Part shown: positions 41,760 to 50,350 of the stretch, in pieces
Layout of the letters: every line of letters begins with the position of its first letter
Position numbering within the stretch: position 1 is the first letter of the stretch
NCBI RefSeq assembly: GCF_035918015.1
Contig: NZ_CP109132.1
Location: 4,340,001 to 4,404,000, forward strand
Direction of reading: 5' to 3'
Length of the DNA: 64,000 nt
DNA from: Streptomyces sp. NBC_01754
Lineage (GTDB): Bacteria > Actinomycetota > Actinomycetes > Streptomycetales > Streptomycetaceae
Program-made: the position numbers and the translations under genes
The notes under the pieces: model-generated
Databases searched by the model: none
The model's input: the letters and a program-made list of their open reading frames with translations, nothing else
What the model was told of the DNA's origin: nothing

Positions 41760-41776
41760 CGCCCCGCTACGGGGCG
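41760..41776. terminator. Hairpin after the aldo/keto reductase gene
   Basis: CGCCCCG (41760-41766) pairs with CGGGGCG (41770-41776) over the triloop CTA, eleven bases beyond the aldo/keto reductase stop on the minus strand. Confidence 0.6.
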
Positions 41777-41786
41777 CCCAGGGGCC

Positions 41787-42782
41787 CTACCAGGCGAAGT
41801 TCTCCGGCGACGGGCCGGGGCCCGGGAAGATCTCGTCCAGGGCGGCCAGCACCTCGTCTGACAGCTCCAGCTCCACCGCCCGCAGGGCTGAGTCGAGCTG
41901 CTCCCGCGTACGCGGACCCGAGATCGGGCCGGTGATCCCGGGCCGGGTCAGCAGCCAGGCCAGGCCCGCCTCGCCGGGCTCCAGGCCGTGCTTCTCCAGC
42001 AGGTCCTCGTACGCCTGGATCCGCGCCCGCAGCTTCGGGTCGGCGAGCGCGTCGGCGGACCGGCCGGAGGTGGACCGGGCGCCGCCGCCGTCGCGCTCCT
42101 TGCGGATCGCGCCGCCGAGCAGCCCGCCGTGCAGCGGCGACCACGGGATGACTCCGAGGCCGTATTCCTGGGCGGCCGGGATGACCTCCATCTCGGCGTC
42201 GCGCTGCACCAGGTTGTAGATGCACTGCTCGCTGACCAGCCCGTAGCCGCCCCGCTGCCGGGCCCGCTCGTTGGCCTGGGCGATCTTGTAGCCGGAGAAG
42301 TTGGAGGAACCGGCGTAAAGGATCTTGCCCTGCTGGATCAGTACGTCGATGGCCTGCCAGATCTCGTCGATCGGGGTGGACCGGTCGACGTGGTGGAACT
42401 GGTACAGGTCGATGTGGTCCGTCCGGAGCCGCTGGAGGCTGGCGTCGACGGCGCGGCGGATGTTGAGGGCGGACAGCTTGTCGTGGTTGGGCCACGCCTC
42501 GCCGTCGGCGCCCATGTTGCCGTAGACCTTGGTCGCGAGGACGACCTTGTCGCGGCGGTCTCCCCCCTGTGCGAACCAGGTGCCGAGGATCTCCTCGGTG
42601 CGGCCCTTGTTCTCGCCCCAGCCGTAGACGTTCGCGGTGTCGAAGAAGTTGACGCCCGCGTCCAGGGCGGCGTCCATGAGCGCGTGGCTGTCGCTCTCGT
42701 CGGTCTGGGGGCCGAAGTTCATCGTCCCCAGGACGAGGCGGCTGACCTTGAGTCCGGTGCGTCCGAGCTGCGTGTACTTCAT
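41787..42782 (-). CDS. Aldo/keto reductase
   Basis: This 331-residue NADPH-dependent oxidoreductase has an (alpha/beta)8 barrel. The catalytic tetrad is visible: Asp and Tyr in FFDTANVYGWGENK (about 47-60), Lys in VVLATKVYG (about 83) and His in YQFHHVD (about 128). NADPH contacts lie in the C-terminal GPISGPRTREQLD. It acts on aldehydes or ketones; the substrate is unknown. The start is the ATG at 42782 with a GGGGG ribosome site; an upstream in-frame TTG is less likely. A perfect 18-bp palindrome lies 18-35 bases upstream in its promoter. Confidence 0.93.
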   Translation of the reverse strand: MKYTQLGRTGLKVSRLVLGTMNFGPQTDESDSHALMDAALDAGVNFFDTANVYGWGENKGRTEEILGTWFAQGGDRRDKVVLATKVYGNMGADGEAWPNHDKLSALNIRRAVDASLQRLRTDHIDLYQFHHVDRSTPIDEIWQAIDVLIQQGKILYAGSSNFSGYKIAQANERARQRGGYGLVSEQCIYNLVQRDAEMEVIPAAQEYGLGVIPWSPLHGGLLGGAIRKERDGGGARSTSGRSADALADPKLRARIQAYEDLLEKHGLEPGEAGLAWLLTRPGITGPISGPRTREQLDSALRAVELELSDEVLAALDEIFPGPGPSPENFAW

Positions 42783-42799
42783 GACCCCCAACCCAACGC

Positions 42800-42817
42800 C
42801 TTCGAGCGCGCTCGAAG
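42800..42817. promoter_or_regulatory. Perfect 18-bp palindromic operator upstream of the aldo/keto reductase
   Basis: CTTCGAGCGCGCTCGAAG is an exact palindrome. On the minus strand a -35-like TTGCTT overlaps its edge and the palindrome fills the -35/-10 spacer, the usual position of MerR-family operators at oxidoreductase promoters. No MerR gene is adjacent. Confidence 0.6.
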
Positions 42818-42839
42818 CAAGTAGGGGCAGGGGGCCGTT

Positions 42840-43814
42840 TCAGCCGCGCCGCGCGAACCGGTCCAGCGCGGCGAGCACCGCACGGCTGGTCGCGGGCCCT
42901 CCCAGATGGCCCGCGTCGTCGATCACCGTCAGTTCGGCGCCGGGCCAGGCCTTCGCCAGTTCCCAGGCGGTGGTCAGCGGGCCGTCCATGTCGAACCGGC
43001 CGTGCACCAGCACCCCCGGGATGCCCGCCAGCCGGCCCGCGTCGCGGATCAGCTGCCCCTCGTCCAGCCAGGCGGCGTGCGAGAAGTAGTGCGAGCAGAT
43101 CCGTACGAGCGCCTGCCGGGCGCGGTCCGGCCGGCCGCTGAACGGAGGCGGGCCCGTCCAGTTCTCCATGGACAGCACCGCGTCCTCCCACGCGCACCAG
43201 TCGGCCGTCGCCCGCTCCCGCACCTCGGGATCCGGACTCTCCATCCGACGGGCGTACGCGGCGACGAGGTCTCCGGGACCCGCCGCCTCGGGGACGCCCG
43301 CCCGGAAGAGGTCCCAGGCCTCGGGGAAGAACGCGCCCGCACCCCGGTAGAGCCAGTCGATCTCGCTGCGCCGGCTCGTCGTCACGGCCGGGATCACGAT
43401 CTCCGAGACCCGCTCCGGGTACTGCTCGGCGTAGGCCAGGATCAGCGTGGAGCCCCAGGAGCCCCCGTACAGCAGCCACCGCCCGATGCCGAGGTGGCGG
43501 CGCAGCGATTCCATGTCGGCGATCAGATGGGCGGTGGTGTTGTGCCGCATGTCGGCGGCGGGATCACTCGCGTGCGGGGTGGAGCGGCCGCAGTTGCGCT
43601 GGTCGAAGAGGACGACCCGGTAGCGGTCCGGGTCGAAGTACTGCCGGGCCCGGGTGGTGCATCCCGAGCCCGGGCCGCCGTGGACCACGAGGGCGGGCTT
43701 TCCGGCCGGGTTGCCGCAGACCTCCCAGTACACGAGGTTGCCGTCACCCACGTCGAGGAACCCCTGGTCGTACGGCTCGATCGGCGGGTACTTCTCGTCG
43801 GGCTTCCTGTCCAC
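42840..43814 (-). CDS. Proline iminopeptidase (alpha/beta hydrolase, S33)
   Basis: This 324-residue cytoplasmic peptidase removes N-terminal proline. The oxyanion loop VVHGGPGSGCT is at about residues 43-53, FDQRNCGRSTPHA near 70, the nucleophile elbow GGSWGSTLILAY near 117, then the acid in HGRFDMDGP and the His in DDAGHLGGP. Length and motifs match the family. The GTG at 43814 is the only good start. A TAGGCT -10 on the minus strand lies about 40 bases upstream. It precedes the aldo/keto reductase gene on the same strand, with an operator between them. Confidence 0.93.
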   Translation of the reverse strand: MDRKPDEKYPPIEPYDQGFLDVGDGNLVYWEVCGNPAGKPALVVHGGPGSGCTTRARQYFDPDRYRVVLFDQRNCGRSTPHASDPAADMRHNTTAHLIADMESLRRHLGIGRWLLYGGSWGSTLILAYAEQYPERVSEIVIPAVTTSRRSEIDWLYRGAGAFFPEAWDLFRAGVPEAAGPGDLVAAYARRMESPDPEVRERATADWCAWEDAVLSMENWTGPPPFSGRPDRARQALVRICSHYFSHAAWLDEGQLIRDAGRLAGIPGVLVHGRFDMDGPLTTAWELAKAWPGAELTVIDDAGHLGGPATSRAVLAALDRFARRG

Positions 43815-43866
43815 GGCGGCCTTCCCCTCAAAGACGTGTGCGAAGACCGGTCAGCCTAGGCCCTGT

Positions 43867-43902
43867 CCGGATCCTTGTCGGCGGTGTGCGGCGAGGATCC
43901 GG
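43867..43902. repeat. Inverted repeat upstream of the cupin gene
   Basis: CCGGATCCT (43867-43875) and AGGATCCGG (43894-43902) form a perfect 9-bp stem over an 18-base loop, in the divergent region between the peptidase and cupin genes. It may be a regulatory site or a transcriptional barrier. Confidence 0.55.
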
Positions 43903-44022
43903 GGGCGCCGGTCACGCGAACGCGTGCTCGTCCGGGCGGGTTCCGGACCTCACGTTCCTGATCGGAGCGGGAGCGGACGGCGAGAGGCGGCGCGGGGCCG
44001 GTCCGGGCGTAGCCTGGGCGCC

Positions 44023-44529
44023 GTGAACGCGACTCCTCAGGTACTCGCCGTACTGGACGATCTGCTCTCCTCCTCCGCCCCGGACGCGCGCGGGGCGCTG
44101 TGGCGCCTCGCCGAGCAGGGCCGGGAGCTGGACGCCAACATCGTGCGTCTGCCACCGGGTGCCGGGGTGGGTGAGCATCAGGAGGACACCCTGGACGTGC
44201 TGCTGGTCGTCCTCTCCGGTGGCGGGGACCTGCGTACGGGCGGCGGCGACACCCTGGCCCTCACCCGGGCGACCGTGACCTGGCTGCCGCGTACCTCCCG
44301 CCGCGCCCTGGAGGCCGGGCCCGAGGGCCTGACGTATCTCACGGTGCACCGCCGCCGTCCGGGTCTCACGATCGCGCCGGCCGCGAAGGCGTCCACCGGG
44401 TACGAGGGCGGCGAGGCCCCGTGCATGCTGGACCTGGTCTGTCCGGAGTGCGGCCGGCTGTCGGCGGACCGGGCGCCGAGGTTCTGCAGCGCGTGCGGGG
44501 AGCCCTTCCCGGGGAGCCGGGCGGACTGA
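44023..44529 (+). CDS. Cupin-like protein with C-terminal zinc ribbon
   Basis: This 168-residue protein has a beta-rich cupin-like half (about 25-115): DANIVRLPPGAGVGEHQEDTL, then LLVVLSGGGDLRTGG and a YLTVHRRRPGL strand. The last 35 residues contain CPECGRLSADRAPRFCSACG, a CxxC-x11-CxxC zinc ribbon. The standard metal-binding histidines of cupins are only partly present (one GEHQE). The combination suggests a sensor or scaffold more than an enzyme, but no function is known to me. The GTG at 44023 has TAGCCT seven bases before it, so a leaderless mRNA is likely. Confidence 0.75.
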   Translation: MNATPQVLAVLDDLLSSSAPDARGALWRLAEQGRELDANIVRLPPGAGVGEHQEDTLDVLLVVLSGGGDLRTGGGDTLALTRATVTWLPRTSRRALEAGPEGLTYLTVHRRRPGLTIAPAAKASTGYEGGEAPCMLDLVCPECGRLSADRAPRFCSACGEPFPGSRAD

Positions 44530-45038
44530 GCGCGGCCCGCCCCCCTTCTTCCTCTTCCGCCGCGCCCTCCACCGGCGCCCGGTCACGACACGCCGGGCCC
44601 GACTCCTGAAGGACCCGACACGATGCCCGGCGAACCGGCCTGTCCGCTCAGCGGCCTCCGCCCCGGCGAACGCGTCACCGTTACCGGCCGTGGGGCATCA
44701 CCGCGAAGATCCACGGATACGAGCCGGTCGGCGCCTCCCCGGACGTCATCCGTCCCCGCGACGGACCCGGAGTACGCCGACTCGCCCGGAACCTGACGGC
44801 GGTGGGCGCCGTCGTCCGACCGGTCATCGGCGAAGTCCGCCCATGGCACCACTCGCCGGGGGATCTGGGTGGATCTCACGAGCCTCGGACGCCGACACAC
44901 CTCTGCGCCTGTTCCGGAGACAGGAGCTCTGGGCAGCCTCCTCCATGGCCGGCTGTGTGGCGAACGCCGTGCTCCCTCCGATGCGTGGCGGCGCCACATG
45001 CCGTGGCCGTAGCACGGTGTCTCCTCGGAAAGCCGCGC
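44530..45038. other. Gap with no supported gene
   Basis: Frames on both strands are open but none has a start with a ribosome site or a recognisable protein. A plus-strand stretch near 44,700-44,840 (KIHGYEPVGASPDVIRPRDG) looks faintly protein-like and could be the trace of a lost gene. The short-chain dehydrogenase gene on the minus strand ends at 45039. Confidence 0.4.
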
Positions 45039-45809
45039 CTACGCCAGGCCCCCGTTGCTCATCAGCAGCTGCCCGTTGACCCACTGCCCCTGGGCCGAAC
45101 ACAGGAAGTCCACGAGATGGGCCGTGTCGCGTGGGGTGCCGAGGCGGCCGAGCGGGGTGGCGGCGGTCAGGGTCTCCGCCAGCTCCGGCGTCATCCAACC
45201 GGTGTCCACCGGACCCGGGTTGATGACGTTCGCCGTCACGCCGAGATGCGCCAGCTCCCGGGCTGCGGCCAGGGTGAGCCGGTCCAGGGCGCCCTTGCTC
45301 GCCCCGTACGGCAGATTGCCGACCGTGTGGTCGCTGGTCAAGGCGATGATCCTGCCCGTGCCCGGGGTGGAGCGGAAGCGCAGCCCGTACTCCCGGATCA
45401 GCAGCCAGGAGGCACGGGCGTTGACCGCGAAGTGCCGGTCGAAACTCTCCACCGAGGTGTCGAGCAGCCCGGAGTCGACCGATTCGGCGTGGCACATCAC
45501 CAGCGCGGTCACCGGTCCGAGCCGGCTCTCGGCCTCGTCGAGGACGCGGCCGGGGGTGTCGGGGTCGGCGAGGTCCGCCTCGATCGCGGCTGAGGCGGCA
45601 CCGTGCGCGGCGAGCAGGGCGGTGATGGCCTCGGCGGCGCCCTGCTCGACGCCCCAGTCCATGCGTTCGTCGTACGGCGTCCAGTAGGTGAACGCGATGT
45701 CCCAGCCTGACGCGGCCAGTTGGCGGGCGATCCCGGCGCCGATGCCGACGGTGCGGCCGACGCCGGTGATCAGGGCGAGCGGGCGGGCGGTGGTTTCGTG
45801 CGCGTTCAT
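45039..45809 (-). CDS. Short-chain dehydrogenase/reductase
   Basis: This 256-residue NAD(P)-dependent oxidoreductase has a Rossmann fold. The nucleotide motif is the unusual ITGVGRTVGIGAG near residue 16, the NAG equivalent is CHAES near 106, and the catalytic Ser and Tyr-x3-Lys appear in IIALTSDHTVGNLPYGASKG. The C-terminus LMSNGGLA is normal for the family. The substrate is unknown. The start could be ATG 45809 or GTG 45818; neither has a strong ribosome site. Upstream, before the csoR gene end, lie six 12-bp tandem repeats. Confidence 0.88.
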   Translation of the reverse strand: MNAHETTARPLALITGVGRTVGIGAGIARQLAASGWDIAFTYWTPYDERMDWGVEQGAAEAITALLAAHGAASAAIEADLADPDTPGRVLDEAESRLGPVTALVMCHAESVDSGLLDTSVESFDRHFAVNARASWLLIREYGLRFRSTPGTGRIIALTSDHTVGNLPYGASKGALDRLTLAAARELAHLGVTANVINPGPVDTGWMTPELAETLTAATPLGRLGTPRDTAHLVDFLCSAQGQWVNGQLLMSNGGLA

Positions 45810-45891
45810 GGGGGTCACGGATGTGAATGGTCCGTGACGGGGCGCGGGCGGGCAAGCGCTTTACGGTGCAGGGGAGTTGTCCGGGCGTCAC

Positions 45892-45963
45892 GCGACCGCT
45901 GTACGACCCGCTGTGAGACTCGTCGTGCGACCCGTTGTGTGACTCGTTGTGTGACTCGTTCCC
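45892..45963. repeat. Six tandem 12-bp repeats
   Basis: Six back-to-back 12-mers follow the consensus nGACyCGyTGTG: two end units are degenerate and the middle ones (45928-45951) are nearly identical. They lie between the csoR stop and the dehydrogenase start, about 80-155 bases upstream of the latter, where multiple regulator sites could sit. Replication slippage is the likely origin. Confidence 0.8.
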
Positions 45964-46013
45964 CGGGGGCTTCGTACGGTCGGGTCTGTCACCTCACCGG
46001 CAGGGCCGGCCTC

Positions 46014-46484
<471 letters not shown>

Positions 46485-46925
46485 TCAGCGTGCCCGGGGA
46501 AAGGCGGTACGCGGCCGGGACCCGTTGAGAGCGAAGGCGGCAGCCGCGACGGCGAGGGCGCACACGCCCTGCACCAGGACGAACCACCACGGAAGCGTGC
46601 CGGGGAGCACGTCGACGGCGATGATCGCGACCGGCGTGACGACCGAGATGACACGTACGCGGAGATGGGCCGAGCGCGATCCGCGGGAGGTGAGGACGGT
46701 CAGCCGGTAGGTCACGGCGGCGCTCGCGAGCACCCCGGCCGACCGGCCCCACATGAAGGAGGTCACCGTGTGCCCGGTCGCCGCGAGGACGGTGACGGTG
46801 GCGAGGACGGCGACGCCGAGTACGCCGTAGGCGACGACGAGGGCCTTCGCCGTGGCGAAGCTCCGCCGGGTGCGCGGATGGGCGAGGCGGCGGGCCCCCG
46901 CCGTGGTGTGCGTGTCGGTTTCCAT
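46485..46925 (-). CDS. Four-helix membrane protein beside a two-component system
   Basis: This is a 146-residue membrane protein with about four helices (residues 27-48, 58-75, 90-107 and 113-133) and short charged ends. No family is recognised. It is divergent from the histidine kinase gene at 47094, with three GACCCAC half-sites between them, and probably belongs to that kinase's regulon. A similar arrangement is repeated 3.9 kb away. The ATG at 46925 is the only good start. Confidence 0.75.
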   Translation of the reverse strand: METDTHTTAGARRLAHPRTRRSFATAKALVVAYGVLGVAVLATVTVLAATGHTVTSFMWGRSAGVLASAAVTYRLTVLTSRGSRSAHLRVRVISVVTPVAIIAVDVLPGTLPWWFVLVQGVCALAVAAAAFALNGSRPRTAFPRAR

Positions 46926-46969
46926 GTCCGGCGACGCTACGGAGCCGCCGGCCGGTCCGGTACGGGGCC

Positions 46970-46999
46970 GGACCCACGGGTGGGTGGGTCCAGACCCAC
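46970..46999. promoter_or_regulatory. Clustered GACCCAC half-sites between membrane protein and kinase genes
   Basis: GACCCAC at 46971-46977 and 46993-46999 and its complement GTGGGTC at 46984-46990 form two inverted pairs, one being the 16-mer GTGGGTCCAGACCCAC. They lie in the divergent promoter region and could be bound by the adjacent NarL-type response regulator; this is inference. Confidence 0.5.
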
Positions 47000-47093
47000 T
47001 CCCCGGCCGGACGGGGCTGAAGCGGCCTTCGCGCGGTGCACAGTGAGCGTGTCGGAACGTGCGGAGCCGTGCCTGCGAAGCGGAGGACATGAC

Positions 47094-48359
47094 ATGAGAC
47101 AACGGGGTTCCTGGCCGGCGGGCGTCGGCGTGGGGTTCGTACGGGCGTGCGCCGTGGCGGTCGTCAGCATGCTGATACCGGCCCTGTGGGCCGCCGCCGT
47201 GGCGCTGGGGATCCGGTGGGGGGCGGGGAACCCGTGGTCGTGGACGGCGCCCGTCCTGCTGGTGGGCGTCGGCACGTTCGCCCTGTCGCGCCCGGTCTGC
47301 CGGATGACCCGCTTCCTCGTCACGAGGTGGACCACCGCCGTGATCCCTTCCGGATACCGGCAGGCCGGACCGGTCACGCGGATGTCCACCGGATACTGGT
47401 GGAACGGCTTCGGTTACGAACGCACCAGGCGCGACGCCCTCATGGACCAGATGTGGCGGGTCCGGTGGAACGACCCCGCCAACTGGCGGGACCTGCGGTT
47501 CACCGGCATCCTGCCGCTCACCGCGGGCGTGGTCGCGTGCCTCCCGCCGGCCTGGGTGGCCGCAGCGGTCGTGGGGCTCGGCCGGCCGGACACCTCCGCA
47601 CGCGTCCTCGGGGCGCTCGGCCTGGTACTGGCCGTCGCCGTGGCCCCGCTCGCCTGGCGGGCCGTCGAGCCGGTGGCCGTACGCTTCCTGCGGCCGTCAC
47701 CCGCCATGGCGCTCGCCGACCGGGTGGAGGAACTCACCGCCCAGCGCGCGGACACCACGGTCGCGCAGGCCGCCGAGATCCGCCGGATCGAACGCGACCT
47801 GCACGACGGGGCGCAGGCCCGCCTCGTCGCGCTCGGGCTCTCCCTGGCGACCGCCCAGAAGCTGATGGAGAGCGACCCCGACCGGGCCAGGGCGCTGATG
47901 CGGGACGCACAGGCCGGGGCGGCCTCCTCGCTGGCCGAACTCCGCGAACTGACCCGTGGGATCAGTCCGCCGGTGCTCTCCGAACGGGGCCTCGCCGACG
48001 CCGTACGCGCCCTCGCCCTGGACATCCCCCTCGACGTGGACGTCAGCGCGGACGCCGGGCTGCGTCTCGACCCGCCGGTCGAGTCCGCCGTCTACTTCGG
48101 CGTCGCGGAGCTGCTGACCAACGCGGTCAAACACGCGCGAGCCTCCAGGGTGCGCGTCAGGCTCGCCCGTGACGCCGCCGACGCCGGCCTCGTCGCCGAG
48201 GTCGAGGACGACGGCCGGGGCGGTGCCGAGGCCCGGGACGGCGGCGGACTCGCGGGGCTGCGCCGCCGTCTCGCGGTCTTCGACGGCACGGTGGAGATCA
48301 GCAGCCCTCCGGGCGGCCCGACCCGTGTGAGGATGTCGGTGCCATGCGAATCGTCGTAG
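47094..48359 (+). CDS. NarL-type sensor histidine kinase
   Basis: This 421-residue membrane kinase has about four helices (15-40, 50-65, 138-162 and 172-195). The HisKA_3 dimerisation domain follows, with RRIERDLHDGAQARLVALG and the phosphate-accepting His237, then a GHKL ATPase domain with LLTNAVKHARAS (N-box) and DDGRGGA and GLAGLRRRL (glycine box). There is no separate extracellular sensor domain, so the membrane part or a partner protein senses the signal. GGAGG precedes the ATG at 47094. It overlaps the response regulator gene by 16 bases. Confidence 0.93.
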   Translation: MRQRGSWPAGVGVGFVRACAVAVVSMLIPALWAAAVALGIRWGAGNPWSWTAPVLLVGVGTFALSRPVCRMTRFLVTRWTTAVIPSGYRQAGPVTRMSTGYWWNGFGYERTRRDALMDQMWRVRWNDPANWRDLRFTGILPLTAGVVACLPPAWVAAAVVGLGRPDTSARVLGALGLVLAVAVAPLAWRAVEPVAVRFLRPSPAMALADRVEELTAQRADTTVAQAAEIRRIERDLHDGAQARLVALGLSLATAQKLMESDPDRARALMRDAQAGAASSLAELRELTRGISPPVLSERGLADAVRALALDIPLDVDVSADAGLRLDPPVESAVYFGVAELLTNAVKHARASRVRVRLARDAADAGLVAEVEDDGRGGAEARDGGGLAGLRRRLAVFDGTVEISSPPGGPTRVRMSVPCESS

Positions 48360-48988
48360 CCGAAGACCTCTACCTCCTGCGTGACGGGATGGTCCGCCTC
48401 ATCGAGGCGTGCGGGCACCAGGTGGTGGCGACGGCGGCCACCGGACCCGAGACGCTCGACGCCCTGCGGACCTGGCGCCCCGATGTGTCCGTCATCGACG
48501 TCCGCATGCCACCGGACCAGTCGGACGAGGGCCTGCGGGCGACCCTCGCCGCGCGCGCCGAGATCCCTGGGCTGCCGGTCCTCATCCTCTCGCAGCATGT
48601 CGAGCAGCTGTACGCCCGCGAGCTCCTGGCCGACGGGTCCGGCGGCGTCGGCTACCTCCTCAAGGAGAGCGTGTTCGACGCCGACCAGTTCATCGGCGCC
48701 CTGGAACGCGTCGCGGCCGGCGGCACCGCCATGGATCCGGCCGTCATCGCGAAACTGCTGGCCGGCAGCGCCCCGGCCCGACGGCTCGACCGGCTCACCG
48801 AACGGGAGTACGCCGTCCTGGGCCTCATGGCGGAGGGACTGTCCAACCGGGCCGTCGGCCGCCGCCTCTTCCTCAGTGAGAGCGCCGTCAGCAAGTACAC
48901 GACGTCCATGTTCGGCAAGCTCGGCATCACCGACGACGAGGACGGCAACCGCCGCGTCCTCGCGGTCCTCGCCTACCTGAACCCCTGA
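48344..48988 (+). CDS. NarL/FixJ-family response regulator
   Basis: This 214-residue regulator has a receiver domain (1-120) with acidic pocket AEDLYLL, phosphate-accepting Asp52 in VIDVRMPP, and Lys in GYLLKES. The LuxR-type HTH (about 148-205) reads LTEREYAVLGLMAEGLSNRA, then SESAVSKYTTSMFGKLGI. It is translated from within the end of the kinase gene, so the two are a cognate pair. The likely targets are its own promoter and the divergent membrane-protein gene. Confidence 0.94.
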   Translation: MRIVVAEDLYLLRDGMVRLIEACGHQVVATAATGPETLDALRTWRPDVSVIDVRMPPDQSDEGLRATLAARAEIPGLPVLILSQHVEQLYARELLADGSGGVGYLLKESVFDADQFIGALERVAAGGTAMDPAVIAKLLAGSAPARRLDRLTEREYAVLGLMAEGLSNRAVGRRLFLSESAVSKYTTSMFGKLGITDDEDGNRRVLAVLAYLNP

Positions 48989-49633
48989 CGCGGCGCCTTG
49001 TGCGGTTCCGCCCGCCGGCCCTCGGCACCGCACGCGCTGCACCCACCCGCGAGGTGCCGTACGTCGACCCGGAGCTGTTGCACGAACTGATGTTCGGCGC
49101 CCTGAAGGGTGTCTGATCGAAAACGCGTCCCCCCGGCTCAGGCATACAGGGGTCTCGCCCACTGCGGTAGCGTGAGCGAGTCGTTACGCTCTGTGCGTAC
49201 GCGTGTGCGAATGGAGTGCGTGCGACGGAAACGGTGGCCCCGGTGGTGCTACCCACGCGGGTCCGGGCTTCAACCGGCAGTGGAGCCAGGGGTCCACCAG
49301 GAATGCTCCGGGGCGGGGGCATGCGCCTTCCGGAGAGGGGCGGTGCGTGCGGGAGTCCCGGAGCCGGCGGGTTCGGTTCCGGTGGGCGGGAGTTGGCCGG
49401 GGAATGGCCGGAGGCGGTGTCGTGGTGGATGCGGCTCGGGGCGCCAACAGGCCGCCCCCGCACCCGTGATGGGACATGAGTTGGGGCCGGGCGCGGCGGA
49501 GCAGGGGTTCGGGTGGGAGGGCGAGGACAATGGCGCAGGCGCCATGCAGGGGTGACACGTTCTCTCCCGCGCTCGCGACACCGCTCGGCCGCCGCGAACG
49601 GACGGAGATGTGGCAGACGAAGGAGGGACCGTC
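48989..49633. other. Gap with no supported gene upstream of the TetR gene
   Basis: A plus-strand fragment near 49,040-49,116 (REVPYVDPELLHELMFGALKGV in two overlapping pieces) looks like the C-terminal remnant of a lost protein. Beyond it, 49,117-49,600 has several open frames without ribosome sites, and an AGCGT/ACGCT inverted repeat near 49,168-49,185. I see no convincing gene; the stretch probably holds the TetR promoter. Confidence 0.4.
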
Positions 49634-50284
49634 GTGGATGTCTCGGTGGACCAGGTGACCGGCACGGTCGACCTGGCGCGTACCCGGGCCCGTGGGCAGC
49701 TTCTCGAAGCAGGGCTGGAACTGTTCGGCGTCTACGGATACGCGCAGACGTCGGAGCAGGCGCTGTGCGAGGTGGCCGGGGTGCCGGAGGAGGTGCTGTG
49801 GGAGGAGTTCGGCTCCCGTGAGGGGGTGCTGATGGCCATCCACAACCGGGTGACGACCAAGGGCCTGCGGGCGGCCGAGCAGGCCCTGTTGTCGGAAGGC
49901 ATGGACGACTGCCCGCTGGAGATGCGTTTCCGGCGTCTGTTCGACGCCTATGTGTACGCGGTGACCAGGGACCTCCGTGAGGCCCGGGTGACGTTCGTGG
50001 AGGTACTGGGCGTCAGCCCGGCGGTGGACGAGCACTGCAAGCGGTGGAAGGACCTGTGGGCGGACTTCCTGACGGGCGAGGCCGAACGCGCCGCCGTCCG
50101 TGGGGAGGTGGAGGAGCGGGAGCAGCGCGTGGTCGTGATGGTGATGGTGGGTACGGTGCACGAGCTGATGGCCCATCACAGCCGCCGCGCCCGCCGTGCC
50201 AGGCCCGAGGAGGTCTCCCAGGAACTCACCACGCTGGGGCTGGAGATGATGGGGATCGCGCCACCGGCCGGTAGTGCCGGGTAG
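49634..50284 (+). CDS. TetR-family transcriptional regulator
   Basis: This is a 216-residue TetR-type repressor. The N-terminal HTH (about residues 10-58) reads RTRARGQLLEAGLELFGVYG and then SEQALCEVAGVPEEVLWEEF; the C-terminal helical domain (75-200) would bind a small ligand. I prefer the GTG at 49634, which has AAGGAGGG seven bases upstream, over the GTG eight codons earlier that lacks such a site. It sits between two two-component modules, and its regulon is unknown. Confidence 0.88.
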   Translation: MDVSVDQVTGTVDLARTRARGQLLEAGLELFGVYGYAQTSEQALCEVAGVPEEVLWEEFGSREGVLMAIHNRVTTKGLRAAEQALLSEGMDDCPLEMRFRRLFDAYVYAVTRDLREARVTFVEVLGVSPAVDEHCKRWKDLWADFLTGEAERAAVRGEVEEREQRVVVMVMVGTVHELMAHHSRRARRARPEEVSQELTTLGLEMMGIAPPAGSAG

Positions 50285-50350
50285 GGCGGAGAGCGGGGCC
50301 CGCCAAGGGCCGGAGGGATCGGTCGGGCCGGGGTGGGACCGGTGAGGCGG

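Noticed and set aside
45892..45963. CRISPR-like array
   Set aside because: The 12-bp units are directly contiguous without spacers and no cas genes are nearby.
49203..49479. Plus-strand frames of 87-88 codons upstream of the TetR gene
   Set aside because: No start signal, no recognisable protein and overlapping alternatives in other frames.
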